DNA from: DTU053 sp012520115
Lineage (GTDB): Bacteria; Bacillota; Clostridia; Oscillospirales; Acutalibacteraceae
Assembly (NCBI GenBank): GCA_050953725.1
Contig: JBMNNB010000001.1
Span: 620,001-684,000 of the forward strand
Length of the DNA: 64,000 nt
Direction: 5' to 3'
Part shown: positions 26,306 to 34,044 of the stretch, piece after piece
Layout of the letters: the number at the start of each line of letters is the position of its first letter
Position numbering within the stretch: the stretch's first letter is position 1
Notes under the pieces: model-generated
Told to the model about the DNA's origin: nothing
What the model saw: the letters and a program-made list of their open reading frames with translations, nothing else
Database searches by the model: none
Made by a program: the position numbers and the translations under genes

Positions 26306-27601
26306 ATGACTAATAAAGAAATTGCAATATTTACTCTCGATGCCCTGAAAAACGCAGGTGCCGACCACGCACAGTGCGTTGTTACAACGGGTTTTTCAGA
26401 AGAAATAGATGCCGACAACGGTGAGTTCACAAAAATGATATCCCTCTTTGACGGCGGCATTTCTATGAAGGCTATAAAGAACGGCAAAAAGGGCACTATC
26501 TTTATTAATTCTCTCAGCGAGGACGAGATAGTTAAGGCCGCCAAGGATTGCGTGACTGCTGCCGAGGCCTCGGTGGAGGATGATGCTGTACGCATAGCGG
26601 AGCTTACCGAAAACAAGAGCTTTACCTGCGGTGTATTAAAGCCGGACAAGGAGAAATTCTTCTTCAGAATAAAGGAATATTTAGACGAGATAAAGAGGAC
26701 TTATCCCGAAATAGTAATCGAGCAGCTTGTGGCGGATTACTCCTATGCCGATACGATTTTTATGAACTCAAACGGCGTGGAATACGACTATAAGAACGGC
26801 TATTATTCGATTAGCCCAATGTTTTCAGCCCACGACGGTGAGAAAACGACCTCCTTCAATTACTTTGGTCTGTCCTTTAATAACCTTGATGAAAGCCTCA
26901 TTGAGCTTGCAGGTCAGAGGGATATCTTTGAGCAGACAGTTAAACAGCTCGGCGCAGAACCCTTTGAGGGCAAATTTGAAGGTCAGGCGGTAATCGTACC
27001 CTCCTGTCTCGGTGACTTTATCTCAATGGCTTTAGGCAACTTCGTGTCCGACAGCACCATAATCGACGGCACAAGCCCGTGGCGTCATAAGCTCGGTCAG
27101 AAGGTCGCCTCCGATTGCCTTACACTGTCCGCAAATCCCCTTGACGAGTGCATGGTCTCCGGCGAAAGGGTAACGGACGACGGCTATATCAGTGAAAACT
27201 ATGATATTGTCAAAAACGGCGTTCTGGAGTCCTTCTGCCTGTCCGACTATGCGGCAAGAAAGACCGGCGAGAGCAGAGCAAAGAACTCGAGCGGCTGCTA
27301 TGTGGTTAAGACAGGCGACAAGAGCCTCGACGAGATTATCAGAAGCACCGAAAAGGGCATACTGGTCTGCCGCTTCTCCGGCGGCTCGCCCGCAATAAAC
27401 GGTGATTTCTCGGGCGTTGCAAAGAACAGCTTCCTTATAGAAAACGGTAAGATTACAAAGCCCGTCACCGAAACAATGATAAGCGGCAATATCGCAGCCA
27501 TGTTTATGAATATTTCCGCCATTTCAAAGGAGTCAATCTGCGACGGCTCCAGCAAGCTGCCGTGGGTGCGCTTTGACGGCATAACCGTCTCGGGAAAATA
27601 A
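26306..27601 (+). CDS. tldE: TldE/PmbA-family subunit
   Basis: A 431-residue partner of TldD. It has the shared fold with GEFTKMISLFDGGISMKA near the N-terminus and VIVPSCLGDFISMALG, but lacks the HExxxH zinc motif, as expected for the non-catalytic TldE subunit. The late SGGSPAINGDFSGVAKNSFLIENGK-type region (about residues 355-380) is the conserved C-terminal domain. GAAAGGAATG precedes the ATG. It is co-transcribed with tldD and ends at a strong terminator. Confidence 0.9.
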   Translation: MTNKEIAIFTLDALKNAGADHAQCVVTTGFSEEIDADNGEFTKMISLFDGGISMKAIKNGKKGTIFINSLSEDEIVKAAKDCVTAAEASVEDDAVRIAELTENKSFTCGVLKPDKEKFFFRIKEYLDEIKRTYPEIVIEQLVADYSYADTIFMNSNGVEYDYKNGYYSISPMFSAHDGEKTTSFNYFGLSFNNLDESLIELAGQRDIFEQTVKQLGAEPFEGKFEGQAVIVPSCLGDFISMALGNFVSDSTIIDGTSPWRHKLGQKVASDCLTLSANPLDECMVSGERVTDDGYISENYDIVKNGVLESFCLSDYAARKTGESRAKNSSGCYVVKTGDKSLDEIIRSTEKGILVCRFSGGSPAINGDFSGVAKNSFLIENGKITKPVTETMISGNIAAMFMNISAISKESICDGSSKLPWVRFDGITVSGK

Positions 27602-27612
27602 CAGCAAAACGA

Positions 27613-27640
27613 AAACCCCTCGAAAGAGGGGTTTAATTTT
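27613..27640 (+). terminator. Bidirectional terminator after tldE
   Basis: Perfect 9-bp stem AAACCCCTC / GAGGGGTTT around a GAAA tetraloop, followed by AATTTTTT. It lies between converging genes. Confidence 0.9.
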
Positions 27641-29257
27641 TTATAACATCCTTATGATTTCTTCACGCTTCTTTAACAGCCATTCGTCGCTTCTCGGATA
27701 TTCGGTAAAGGAAAGGGGAGCGGCAAGGTCTTTTTCCAACACCTTTATTACCTCGTTACGGCCGATTTTGCGCTCAAGAAGCTTTAACAGTCTCATATCC
27801 TGGAAGCCGTCATAGAAAACCTTCAGCCTCAAAGAAACATAGGGCGTTCCGTCAGGTGCGGGATAGACCACATAAGCATCGCCGGAGGGGAATGCGCCGC
27901 CTGCGTCAGACTCTGTATAGGGGTTGATCTCACGAATCGAGAACTGCGAATACCAGAAATTATAGCCCCACTGCAAAAAGCCCTCGCAGCCGTATTTATA
28001 GAGTAAGAAGCCCAATACCTCATTTCTCTGTGAGGGCATGGCGAAGAACCTGTTAGGCACATAGTCCCTGTTCTGTCCGCAGCAGTAATAAGCCCATAAA
28101 TTCTCCACCTTGCCTACAAAGGGCTCAATGTGATTCACTGCGGGCACGGGAGTCTTGACAAGCCCCTTTTTATAAAACTCAAAATCGGAAAGGGCATCAA
28201 AGGTGCGATAATCCGGGAAAATTTCTTGAATTAGCCTTGCAGCCCTGCGGTATGAAACAAAGTCCTTCATTCCCGGCTCATCGGAAACATGCAGGAATAT
28301 CCTGTCTTTGAGATTATTCTCCCCGACGAATTTCTTAAAGGCCTCGCCAAACTGGCGCAAAAAGCTCCTGTAGCCCTGACTTTCAGACTTTGTCTCCCAG
28401 CCGAAGAGCCTTACATACTTGCCCTTGAAATAACCCATTATCTTCGGGGCATGATTTGCACCCCACTGCGTGAACAGGTGAGAAATCTCAAAGTATTTAA
28501 CGTTATTCCTGTCGGCCATCTCAATCCAGCGTTTCAGCTTAGTAAAGTCGAAGGTATATTTATAGCCCTTTCGGTAAACATCCACGAGCTGAACTGTCGG
28601 GCGCTCGCCTTCCGGCGCTGTGTCAAGGGGAGGAGTAAAAACGGGGGTGAGCAGGAGATTAAGACCATGCTCCACAGCGGTCTTAACATAGCTCTCGATT
28701 ATCTCCCAGTGCCTTTCGCTGAAAACCTCCACACCGTAATAGGTGGCAAGGCAGTCCGAATGAAACCAGTTTGTGTATTTAAGCTCCTGCTCGGGCAGCA
28801 ACTTGTCGGAAATACTAACGGAAATCTCGGCGGCTTCGGTTTTTTCTCCGACCTTTACCGTAACATTTATCTTATATTCGGCGGCTTTAACCTTCTCATT
28901 CGGCTTGATTTCAAACCAAATGCTGTTCCAGCCCTCTGCGGCAGAAAATTCGGTATTCTCAGAAACGGGGCAGAGAAGGTCGGGATAAAGACCGCTCTCG
29001 CCGTTTCTCAAATAATAGTCGTCATGGTTTGAATAGGCGGCGAGCTTTGAGGGTATGTACTTTACCAGATAGGCCGAAATACAGTCTTTAAGCTCGGAAT
29101 CGATACTGAATGAAATGCTGTCGGCGGCACTGCATAAAAATGCAACCTGAAAGGAGCGGCGCTCGTTTTTCAGCATCGAAAAGGAGTTAAAACCCGTATC
29201 AAGAGGCTTTTCATCATAAAAGACCTTTGTCAGAGAGCTTAAAGCTGTAAGCATCAT
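27641..29257 (-). CDS. DUF4091 glycoside-hydrolase-like protein
   Basis: A 538-residue protein with the DUF4091 plan: an N-terminal beta-sandwich (about residues 1-165) followed by a TIM-barrel-like domain. Segments such as NWFHSDCLATYYGVEVFSE (split here near 178), LLLTPVFTPPLDT near 210, FEISHLFTQWGANHAPK near 260, FLHVSDEPGM near 330 with a D-E pair, and GFLQWGYNFWYSQ near 425 resemble carbohydrate-binding barrel enzymes. There is no signal peptide. No reaction is established for the family. GGAGG lies before the ATG. It starts 15 bases beyond the stop of the upstream DUF1846 gene and is probably in the same transcript. Confidence 0.78.
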   Translation of the reverse strand: MMLTALSSLTKVFYDEKPLDTGFNSFSMLKNERRSFQVAFLCSAADSISFSIDSELKDCISAYLVKYIPSKLAAYSNHDDYYLRNGESGLYPDLLCPVSENTEFSAAEGWNSIWFEIKPNEKVKAAEYKINVTVKVGEKTEAAEISVSISDKLLPEQELKYTNWFHSDCLATYYGVEVFSERHWEIIESYVKTAVEHGLNLLLTPVFTPPLDTAPEGERPTVQLVDVYRKGYKYTFDFTKLKRWIEMADRNNVKYFEISHLFTQWGANHAPKIMGYFKGKYVRLFGWETKSESQGYRSFLRQFGEAFKKFVGENNLKDRIFLHVSDEPGMKDFVSYRRAARLIQEIFPDYRTFDALSDFEFYKKGLVKTPVPAVNHIEPFVGKVENLWAYYCCGQNRDYVPNRFFAMPSQRNEVLGFLLYKYGCEGFLQWGYNFWYSQFSIREINPYTESDAGGAFPSGDAYVVYPAPDGTPYVSLRLKVFYDGFQDMRLLKLLERKIGRNEVIKVLEKDLAAPLSFTEYPRSDEWLLKKREEIIRML

Positions 29258-29271
29258 ACAAACCTCCGAAT

Positions 29272-30759
29272 CTATTTGTGGTATAGCTTTTTTGTCTGAT
29301 ACTGGGGTTCGCAGGTTAAGTTTATGCCGAGTCTGCGGTATGTATCCTCGTCAACCTGTGAGAGAATGACAGTGGAATGAGCCTCGCAGCCACGAAGATT
29401 TGACAGCTCATGAAAAGCGATTCTTGCGGCTTCGTTTTCGGCGGCGCTTATTGAAAGGGAGATAAGCACCTCATCCGAATGAAGACGGGGGTTCTGATTG
29501 CCGAGCATATCAATTTTAAGCGTCTGAATAGGCTTAATCAGCTCCGGCTCGATAAGGTGAACTTCCTTGTCGATTCCTCCCAGAGCCTTGACCGCATTCA
29601 AAAGAGCGGCTGCGGCAGCACCGAGCAGGCTTGATGTCTTGCCCGTGACAATTCTGCCATCGGGCAGCTCTATTGCAACGGCGGGCTGATTCTGCGTATT
29701 TGCCGAGCGGTTAAGAGCCTCACCCACAACAATACGGTCATCGACGGAGATTCCCGCCTGCTTCATAAGCAATTCAATTTTCTGAACGGCTAATTCCGTG
29801 CCCGAGCCTCTGCGCTGGTCGCAGAGTGCAGCGAAGTAGCGGCGAATTATCTCATCCTTCGCCGCCTGACGAACTACATCATCATCGATAATGCAATGGC
29901 CGGCCATGTTAACTCCCATGTCAGTAGGTGATTTATAGGGGCTTTTGCCCGATATCTTATCAAAGATAGCGTTAAGAACGGGGAATACCTCAACATCCCT
30001 GTTGTAGTTAATGCTCGTGATTCCGTAGGCTTCAAGGTGGTAGGGGTCAATCATGTTGACGTCGTTTAAGTCGGCGGTTGCCGCCTCATAAGCAAGGTTT
30101 ACCGGGTGCTTTAAGGGCAGGTTCCAGATAGGGAAGGTCTCGAATTTCGCATAGCCTGCCTTAATGCCTCTTAAATACTCATGATAGAGCTGTGAAAGGC
30201 AGGTGGCCATCTTTCCGCTTCCGGGACCCGGGGCGGTGATAACCACAAGGGGGCGGGTTGTCTCGATATATTCGTTTCTGCCAAAGCCGTTTTCGCTGAC
30301 AATATTGCTTATGTTATACGGATAGTCGTCGATTGTATAGTGAAGGAAAACCTTTATGCCGAGCTGCTCCAGCTTTGATTTGTAGAGAATCGTGTTCGGC
30401 TGTGAGTTAAACTGAGTAATTACAACGCTGCCGACATAGAGACCTAACTCTCTGAATGCGTCAATGAGCCTTAATACGTCTAAGTTATAGGATATTCCGA
30501 GGTCACGGCGAATCTTGTTCTTTTCAATATCCGCCGCATTGATAACTATGACAATCTCAAGGTCGTCCTTGATTTGCTGCAGCATCTTGATTTTGGTATC
30601 GGGCAGAAAGCCGGGCAGAACCCTTGAAGCGTGATAGTCGTCAAAGAGCTTACCGCCGAACTCTAAGTACAGCTTTCCTCCGAATGTGTCAATCCGCCTC
30701 ATAATCTGCTCGGATTGCCTTTTTATGTACGCATTGATATCAAATCCGACCTTGAACAT
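29272..30759 (-). CDS. DUF1846 family protein
   Basis: A 495-residue member of DUF1846, a widespread Firmicute cytosolic family of unknown function whose solved members are large alpha/beta proteins. Characteristic segments are GFDINAYIKRQSEQ at the N-terminus, LYLEFGGKLFDDYHASRVLPG (split, near residue 30), ITAPGPGSGKMATCLSQ near 190 (a P-loop-like GPGSGK) and AAAALLNAVKALGGI near 410. The start at MFKVGF is preceded by GGGGG; an upstream in-frame ATG would extend into the leader with no conserved sequence. It has a strong promoter with a leader of about 135 bases and is likely followed by the DUF4091 gene in the same operon. Confidence 0.88.
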   Translation of the reverse strand: MFKVGFDINAYIKRQSEQIMRRIDTFGGKLYLEFGGKLFDDYHASRVLPGFLPDTKIKMLQQIKDDLEIVIVINAADIEKNKIRRDLGISYNLDVLRLIDAFRELGLYVGSVVITQFNSQPNTILYKSKLEQLGIKVFLHYTIDDYPYNISNIVSENGFGRNEYIETTRPLVVITAPGPGSGKMATCLSQLYHEYLRGIKAGYAKFETFPIWNLPLKHPVNLAYEAATADLNDVNMIDPYHLEAYGITSINYNRDVEVFPVLNAIFDKISGKSPYKSPTDMGVNMAGHCIIDDDVVRQAAKDEIIRRYFAALCDQRRGSGTELAVQKIELLMKQAGISVDDRIVVGEALNRSANTQNQPAVAIELPDGRIVTGKTSSLLGAAAAALLNAVKALGGIDKEVHLIEPELIKPIQTLKIDMLGNQNPRLHSDEVLISLSISAAENEAARIAFHELSNLRGCEAHSTVILSQVDEDTYRRLGINLTCEPQYQTKKLYHK

Positions 30760-30901
30760 TTTTACCCCCGCAAAATTAAAATTTACAAACATAAATACCG
30801 CCTTTGCACAGCGCTGCTGTGTTATGTGCGGCAACAAAAGGTTTTGTTGAGCAAAATAAAAAATAAAACTTTAATTGGCTCCAAAGCCCAAACAATGAGA
30901 G

Positions 30902-30930
30902 ATTATATCACGTCTGTCCTGCTTTGTTAA
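30902..30930 (-). promoter_or_regulatory. Promoter of the DUF1846-DUF4091 operon
   Basis: On the minus strand: TTAACA, 17 bases ending in TGA (extended -10), then TATAAT. The roughly 135-base leader contains a small CACAGC-AGC-GCTGTG hairpin (around 30807-30830). Confidence 0.75.
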
Positions 30931-30962
30931 GCACATATTGTCCCAAAAGTTATATGTCTTTT

Positions 30963-32174
30963 TTATTCAGCCTTCCCAAAGAAAAGCTCCAGAGCGTTTT
31001 GCCTTAATATTCTTTCGGCAATGTAAAGGGCATAATCCTCATCGAAGGCGCCGTCTTCAATCATTATGGCAAGTGCCATTGAAAGTGCATGCTCCATAGC
31101 CAGCAAAGCGCCGTAGGCATCCTCGCTCATCCATGTGTCGCAGCCCCAAGTCATCCTGTGTGTATCCGAAGCTTCAAGCGCCTTGATATAGTAATCCACT
31201 GCTGCTGTGGTGGAAAGGTACGGAATCCAGCAGGTGTCCGACCAGACATTTTTGTAATTATGCAGCAGGGCATAGGTATCGTCAAACCACGGGAAGCCGC
31301 CATGAAGCAGGTGGAACTTCGTATCCGGGTGGGCTTCTATAAGGTCAAGCAGCATAATCGGCCTTGTGTCTCTGAGCTGCCCCATGCCCGTGTGAATCTG
31401 AACGGGTATATCAAGCTCTGCGGCAGTACTTACGATTGTGTGCATAACCGCATCGCCGAAGGCAGTAATAGCCTCCTCATCGGCATTCGGGTTGTTTAAA
31501 GCCCGCTGTGCCTTGAGTAAATCCGCCTTTTTAAAGGATAACGGTCTCTCATAGGCAATGGCAACCTTTAAAGCGACGCAGCCCTCAGATTTTTTGTTTG
31601 CGATTGCATTTCTGACTTCATTTAAATAATCCGCTATATCGTTTATTTCCTGCTTTGAAAAAAGCGAGTAAGCAAAGAAGTTATTCGGGTCGGGCTTGTC
31701 CTTCAGATACGCAGAGAAAAAGCTGTCGCACCTGAAGCTCGGGAAAAACAGCTCCGGGTGACCTAAATTGCTGCCGGGGTCCGGCTGCCTCTCGTTGACT
31801 ATTTTATCAAACCTGCAATTCTCGGTAAGCACCCTCAGATGATGACCCTTGTCGGAATAGGCGTTTTTTACAGCCTTGTCCAGCTCTTTAAAGTTGTCTT
31901 TTGTCAGCCTAATGCCATACAAATCCTCAAAGGACTTGAAAAGCCAGCGAAAATAAGTGTTTGAGTAGTTTTTGTTTATGTATGCTTCGCATTCGGCACT
32001 GTTTTCAAAGTCAGGAGGAGGGGACATCCAGTTGACATAGCTTTTTGATAAAATATCTTTCAACCCGACAGATTGGAGCAATTCATCAGGCAAATGATGT
32101 GAATGAGTATTGATAATCGGGATTTCACTTATTCTCTCCGAAAGGCGATTATACAGAGGCTTTGAAATATCCAT
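30963..32174 (-). CDS. Amidohydrolase-family metal-dependent hydrolase
   Basis: A 403-residue amidohydrolase-superfamily protein (Amidohydro_2/uronate-isomerase-like). The first metal motif is NTHSHH near residue 22. VQIHTGMGQL near 254, HLLHGGFPWFDDT near 288, and WGCDTWMSEDA near 340 provide the remaining His and Asp ligands. Substrate is unknown; the superfamily includes uronate isomerases, decarboxylases and lactonases. Its start overlaps the end of the DtxR-type regulator gene (TGATG), so the two are coupled in one operon, which suggests metal-linked control of this enzyme (inference). Confidence 0.72.
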   Translation of the reverse strand: MDISKPLYNRLSERISEIPIINTHSHHLPDELLQSVGLKDILSKSYVNWMSPPPDFENSAECEAYINKNYSNTYFRWLFKSFEDLYGIRLTKDNFKELDKAVKNAYSDKGHHLRVLTENCRFDKIVNERQPDPGSNLGHPELFFPSFRCDSFFSAYLKDKPDPNNFFAYSLFSKQEINDIADYLNEVRNAIANKKSEGCVALKVAIAYERPLSFKKADLLKAQRALNNPNADEEAITAFGDAVMHTIVSTAAELDIPVQIHTGMGQLRDTRPIMLLDLIEAHPDTKFHLLHGGFPWFDDTYALLHNYKNVWSDTCWIPYLSTTAAVDYYIKALEASDTHRMTWGCDTWMSEDAYGALLAMEHALSMALAIMIEDGAFDEDYALYIAERILRQNALELFFGKAE

Positions 32175-32551
32175 CAGTCTCCCTCAAGCTCGTTTTCAAC
32201 GTATTTCTTTATCATATCAAAGGATTCGTCGCTGATAACATGCTCAATACGGCAGGCATCTCTGGAAGCAGTATCGGGGCTGACGCCGAGTTTTTTGAGT
32301 AGTTTTGAAATATACTGGTGACGGTCATACACGCAGGTAGCGGTCTCCAGACCCTTTTGTGTGAGCGTAATACGTCCCAAACCGTCAATTTCAATATAGC
32401 CCTCTTTTTTAAGAAGATTTACCGCCCTGCTTATGCTGGGCTTAGAGAAACCCATTTCGTTGACTATATCGATTGAGCGAACATCACCGCCTTTTTTTGT
32501 GAGCAGTAAGATAGTTTCAAGATACATTTCGCCTGATTCCTGCATTCTCAT
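32174..32551 (-). CDS. DtxR/MntR-family metal-dependent regulator
   Basis: A 125-residue winged-helix repressor: HTH at about residues 24-50 (SIDIVNEMGFSKPSISRAV), wing, and the helical dimerisation domain. It lacks the SH3-like third domain, so it has the length of MntR. However, the primary metal ligands read Met9, Cys100, Glu103 and His104 (from GEMYLE and DACRIEHV), which is the iron-type DtxR/IdeR set rather than the Asp/Glu/His set of MntR. His78 matches the ancillary site. GGGAGGAG precedes the ATG. A direct repeat in its leader may be its operator. It heads an operon with an amidohydrolase. Confidence 0.88.
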   Translation of the reverse strand: MRMQESGEMYLETILLLTKKGGDVRSIDIVNEMGFSKPSISRAVNLLKKEGYIEIDGLGRITLTQKGLETATCVYDRHQYISKLLKKLGVSPDTASRDACRIEHVISDESFDMIKKYVENELEGD

Positions 32552-32581
32552 GATGCTCCTCCCGTAAAAAACTGCGAGTCT

Positions 32582-32598
32582 TTAAGTAGCTTAAGTAG
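32582..32598. promoter_or_regulatory. Candidate operator: direct repeat TTAAGTAG
   Basis: Two copies of TTAAGTAG, one base apart, lie between the putative promoter and the DtxR-type gene start, where a bound repressor could block its own transcription. The assignment is inference; no DtxR consensus was matched closely. Confidence 0.35.
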
Positions 32599-32615
32599 AT
32601 ATTACCATTATATTA

Positions 32616-32643
32616 ATTATATATTTTTTATAATATATTGCAA
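32616..32643 (-). promoter_or_regulatory. Putative promoter of the dtxR-amidohydrolase operon
   Basis: On the minus strand: TTGCAA, a 16-base spacer, TATAAT, in a very AT-rich stretch. It is about 65 bases upstream of the regulator's ATG. Confidence 0.5.
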
Positions 32644-32745
32644 GCAGAAATGACTTTATATGTAAAAACAGCTTAAAACCCATTCGTCATATTTCCTATT
32701 GGAAAATAAGCGCATTAGCGGCAGGATATAAGAAGGTATGGATTG

Positions 32746-32774
32746 TTGACATCAAAATGCAGTAGTGTTATATT
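32746..32774 (+). promoter_or_regulatory. Strong promoter upstream of the XRE regulator pair
   Basis: TTGACA, 17 bases, TATATT, with TGT immediately before the -10 (extended). A second copy of GTGTTATATTT lies at 32935-32944 without a clear -35. The predicted leader is about 210 bases. The region 32552-32989 otherwise holds only AT-rich sequence and an imperfect inverted repeat (TTTTCGCA / TGCGAGAA, about 32945-32969) next to the ribosome binding site. Confidence 0.65.
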
Positions 32775-32989
32775 TAACTAAACAATTTATGCGACAACGA
32801 GTGTTGATGCGGCGCAATTTGTAATAGGTGCAATATATGTAACTTTTATCCATTTTGCGTTTAAAGTTAACAACTTATCTTAATTTTTTTGTTAATTTGT
32901 TCACAATTTATTTCTTAATTTGCAATACTGACGTGTTATATTTCTTTTCGCAAATAATAAATGCGAGAAATATATCTGGAGGATTGCAA

Positions 32990-33238
32990 ATGAGAACAAG
33001 ACAACAGGACATCGGTGACCGCAACATTGTCGGAAAAAGAGTAGAACAGAGAAGAAAAGCTATCAATATGAAGCAGAAGGAGCTGTTAGAGCAGCTTAAG
33101 GTCAGGGGAGTTGAGCTGAATTCCTCCGGATTATCAAAGCTGGAAGGTCAGTTAAGGCGTGTAATGGATTACGAGCTTGTGGCCTTAGCCGATACCTTAG
33201 GTGTCAGCATAAACTGGCTTCTGGGCTTAGAGGATTAA
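32990..33238 (+). CDS. Small XRE-family transcriptional regulator
   Basis: An 82-residue protein made almost only of a Cro/CI-type helix-turn-helix: VGKRVEQRRKAINMKQKELLEQL, then the recognition region SSGLSKLEGQLR, and helices up to GVSINWLLGLED. The start MRTRQQD is chosen because GGAGG lies 7 bases upstream; the longer open frame is a hydrophobic, AT-rich artefact. It is followed after 47 bases by a second XRE gene and has a long leader with a strong promoter. Target genes are unknown; an adjacent-gene or self-regulating role is likely. Confidence 0.85.
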   Translation: MRTRQQDIGDRNIVGKRVEQRRKAINMKQKELLEQLKVRGVELNSSGLSKLEGQLRRVMDYELVALADTLGVSINWLLGLED

Positions 33239-33285
33239 GTTAATTTTTATTAAGCATTTATTATTGCGTATCAGGAGGTTTTGAT

Positions 33286-33741
33286 TTGCTCGCAAAGAAT
33301 ATTAAATTATTCAGACTTTACAACGGATATACGCAAAAGCAGGTTGCGGATATCCTGAACATTGAGCGCTCTACCTATGCTTATTATGAGTCGGGCAAAT
33401 CGGTACCGGATATTGAAACGATAATCAAGCTTGCAAGGCTTTATAATATCAGCATAGATTTCCTGCTCGGTAATTCCGATTATCTTAAGCAAAAATATGA
33501 GGAAGAGCAGAACGGCAAGCTGAAGGACAGTTCTGCCAATTATAACAGGTCTTCCGAGGATGGGGATAATGACAAGGAGCCTTCCGACGAAGGCGTTGAG
33601 GAGAAGGGAGCTTTGCCCTCTTCAATGGATGAGCTTGACGCTTACGAGCGTCAGTTGATTTCACTGTTCAGGCGATTAAAGGAGAAGCAGACGATTCTCA
33701 GCCTGCTTGAGGCCCTTGCGGAAAAAGGGGAAAATGAATAA
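33286..33741 (+). CDS. XRE-family regulator with C-terminal extension
   Basis: A 151-residue regulator. The N-terminal Cro/CI HTH (about residues 4-62: NIKLFRLYNGYTQKQVADIL, then RSTYAYYESGKSVP) is followed by an acidic disordered linker (about 70-115). A C-terminal helix pair (about 117-148) resembles SinR-like multimerisation helices. The start is TTG with AGGAGG 7 bases upstream. It follows the small XRE gene, probably in one transcript, and ends at a terminator. The function is not determined. Confidence 0.85.
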   Translation: MLAKNIKLFRLYNGYTQKQVADILNIERSTYAYYESGKSVPDIETIIKLARLYNISIDFLLGNSDYLKQKYEEEQNGKLKDSSANYNRSSEDGDNDKEPSDEGVEEKGALPSSMDELDAYERQLISLFRRLKEKQTILSLLEALAEKGENE

Positions 33742-33749
33742 TCGAAATT

Positions 33750-33783
33750 AAGGGTGCCGTAAGGCTCCCTTTTCTTGTTTTAT
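33750..33783 (+). terminator. Terminator after the XRE pair
   Basis: AAGGGTGCC pairs with GGCTCCCTT (one T-T mismatch) around GTAA and is followed by TTCTTGTTTT. The remaining bases to the next gene (33784-34044) show a candidate promoter and nothing else that I can support. Confidence 0.75.
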
Positions 33784-33874
33784 TTGCATGAAAAATCCGT
33801 TTTCAGGTCGCACGAAATTTCAGGTTATTTTTAATCGTTTAGTTTTTATAGCTGTTTACTGAGCAAACTATCTA

Positions 33875-33903
33875 TTGAAAACACTGCCATATTATAGTAC
33901 AAT
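33875..33903 (+). promoter_or_regulatory. Putative promoter of pgi
   Basis: TTGAAA, 17 bases, TACAAT. The predicted leader to pgi is about 135 bases and contains the small palindrome CGCAAATTGCG near 33933. Confidence 0.5.
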
Positions 33904-34044
33904 TTATTTAATACTAACGGACTATGTAAAGCGCAAATTGCGTAATAGTTTATGGCATGTTTAATGTTTATTTAAACCCGATATGTAAGTATTGGAGTAG
34001 AAAACGGATTTGCTAATATTTGTTATCTTGGAGGATATTAAACA

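Noticed and set aside
28289..29032. 247-codon plus-strand frame over the DUF4091 gene
   Set aside because: It is fully antisense to a gene with good coding features and ribosome binding site; residues look random.
32855..32989. N-terminal extension of the first XRE gene
   Set aside because: The extra residues are hydrophobic, coded by AT-rich leader DNA, and precede a perfect ribosome binding site for the shorter protein.
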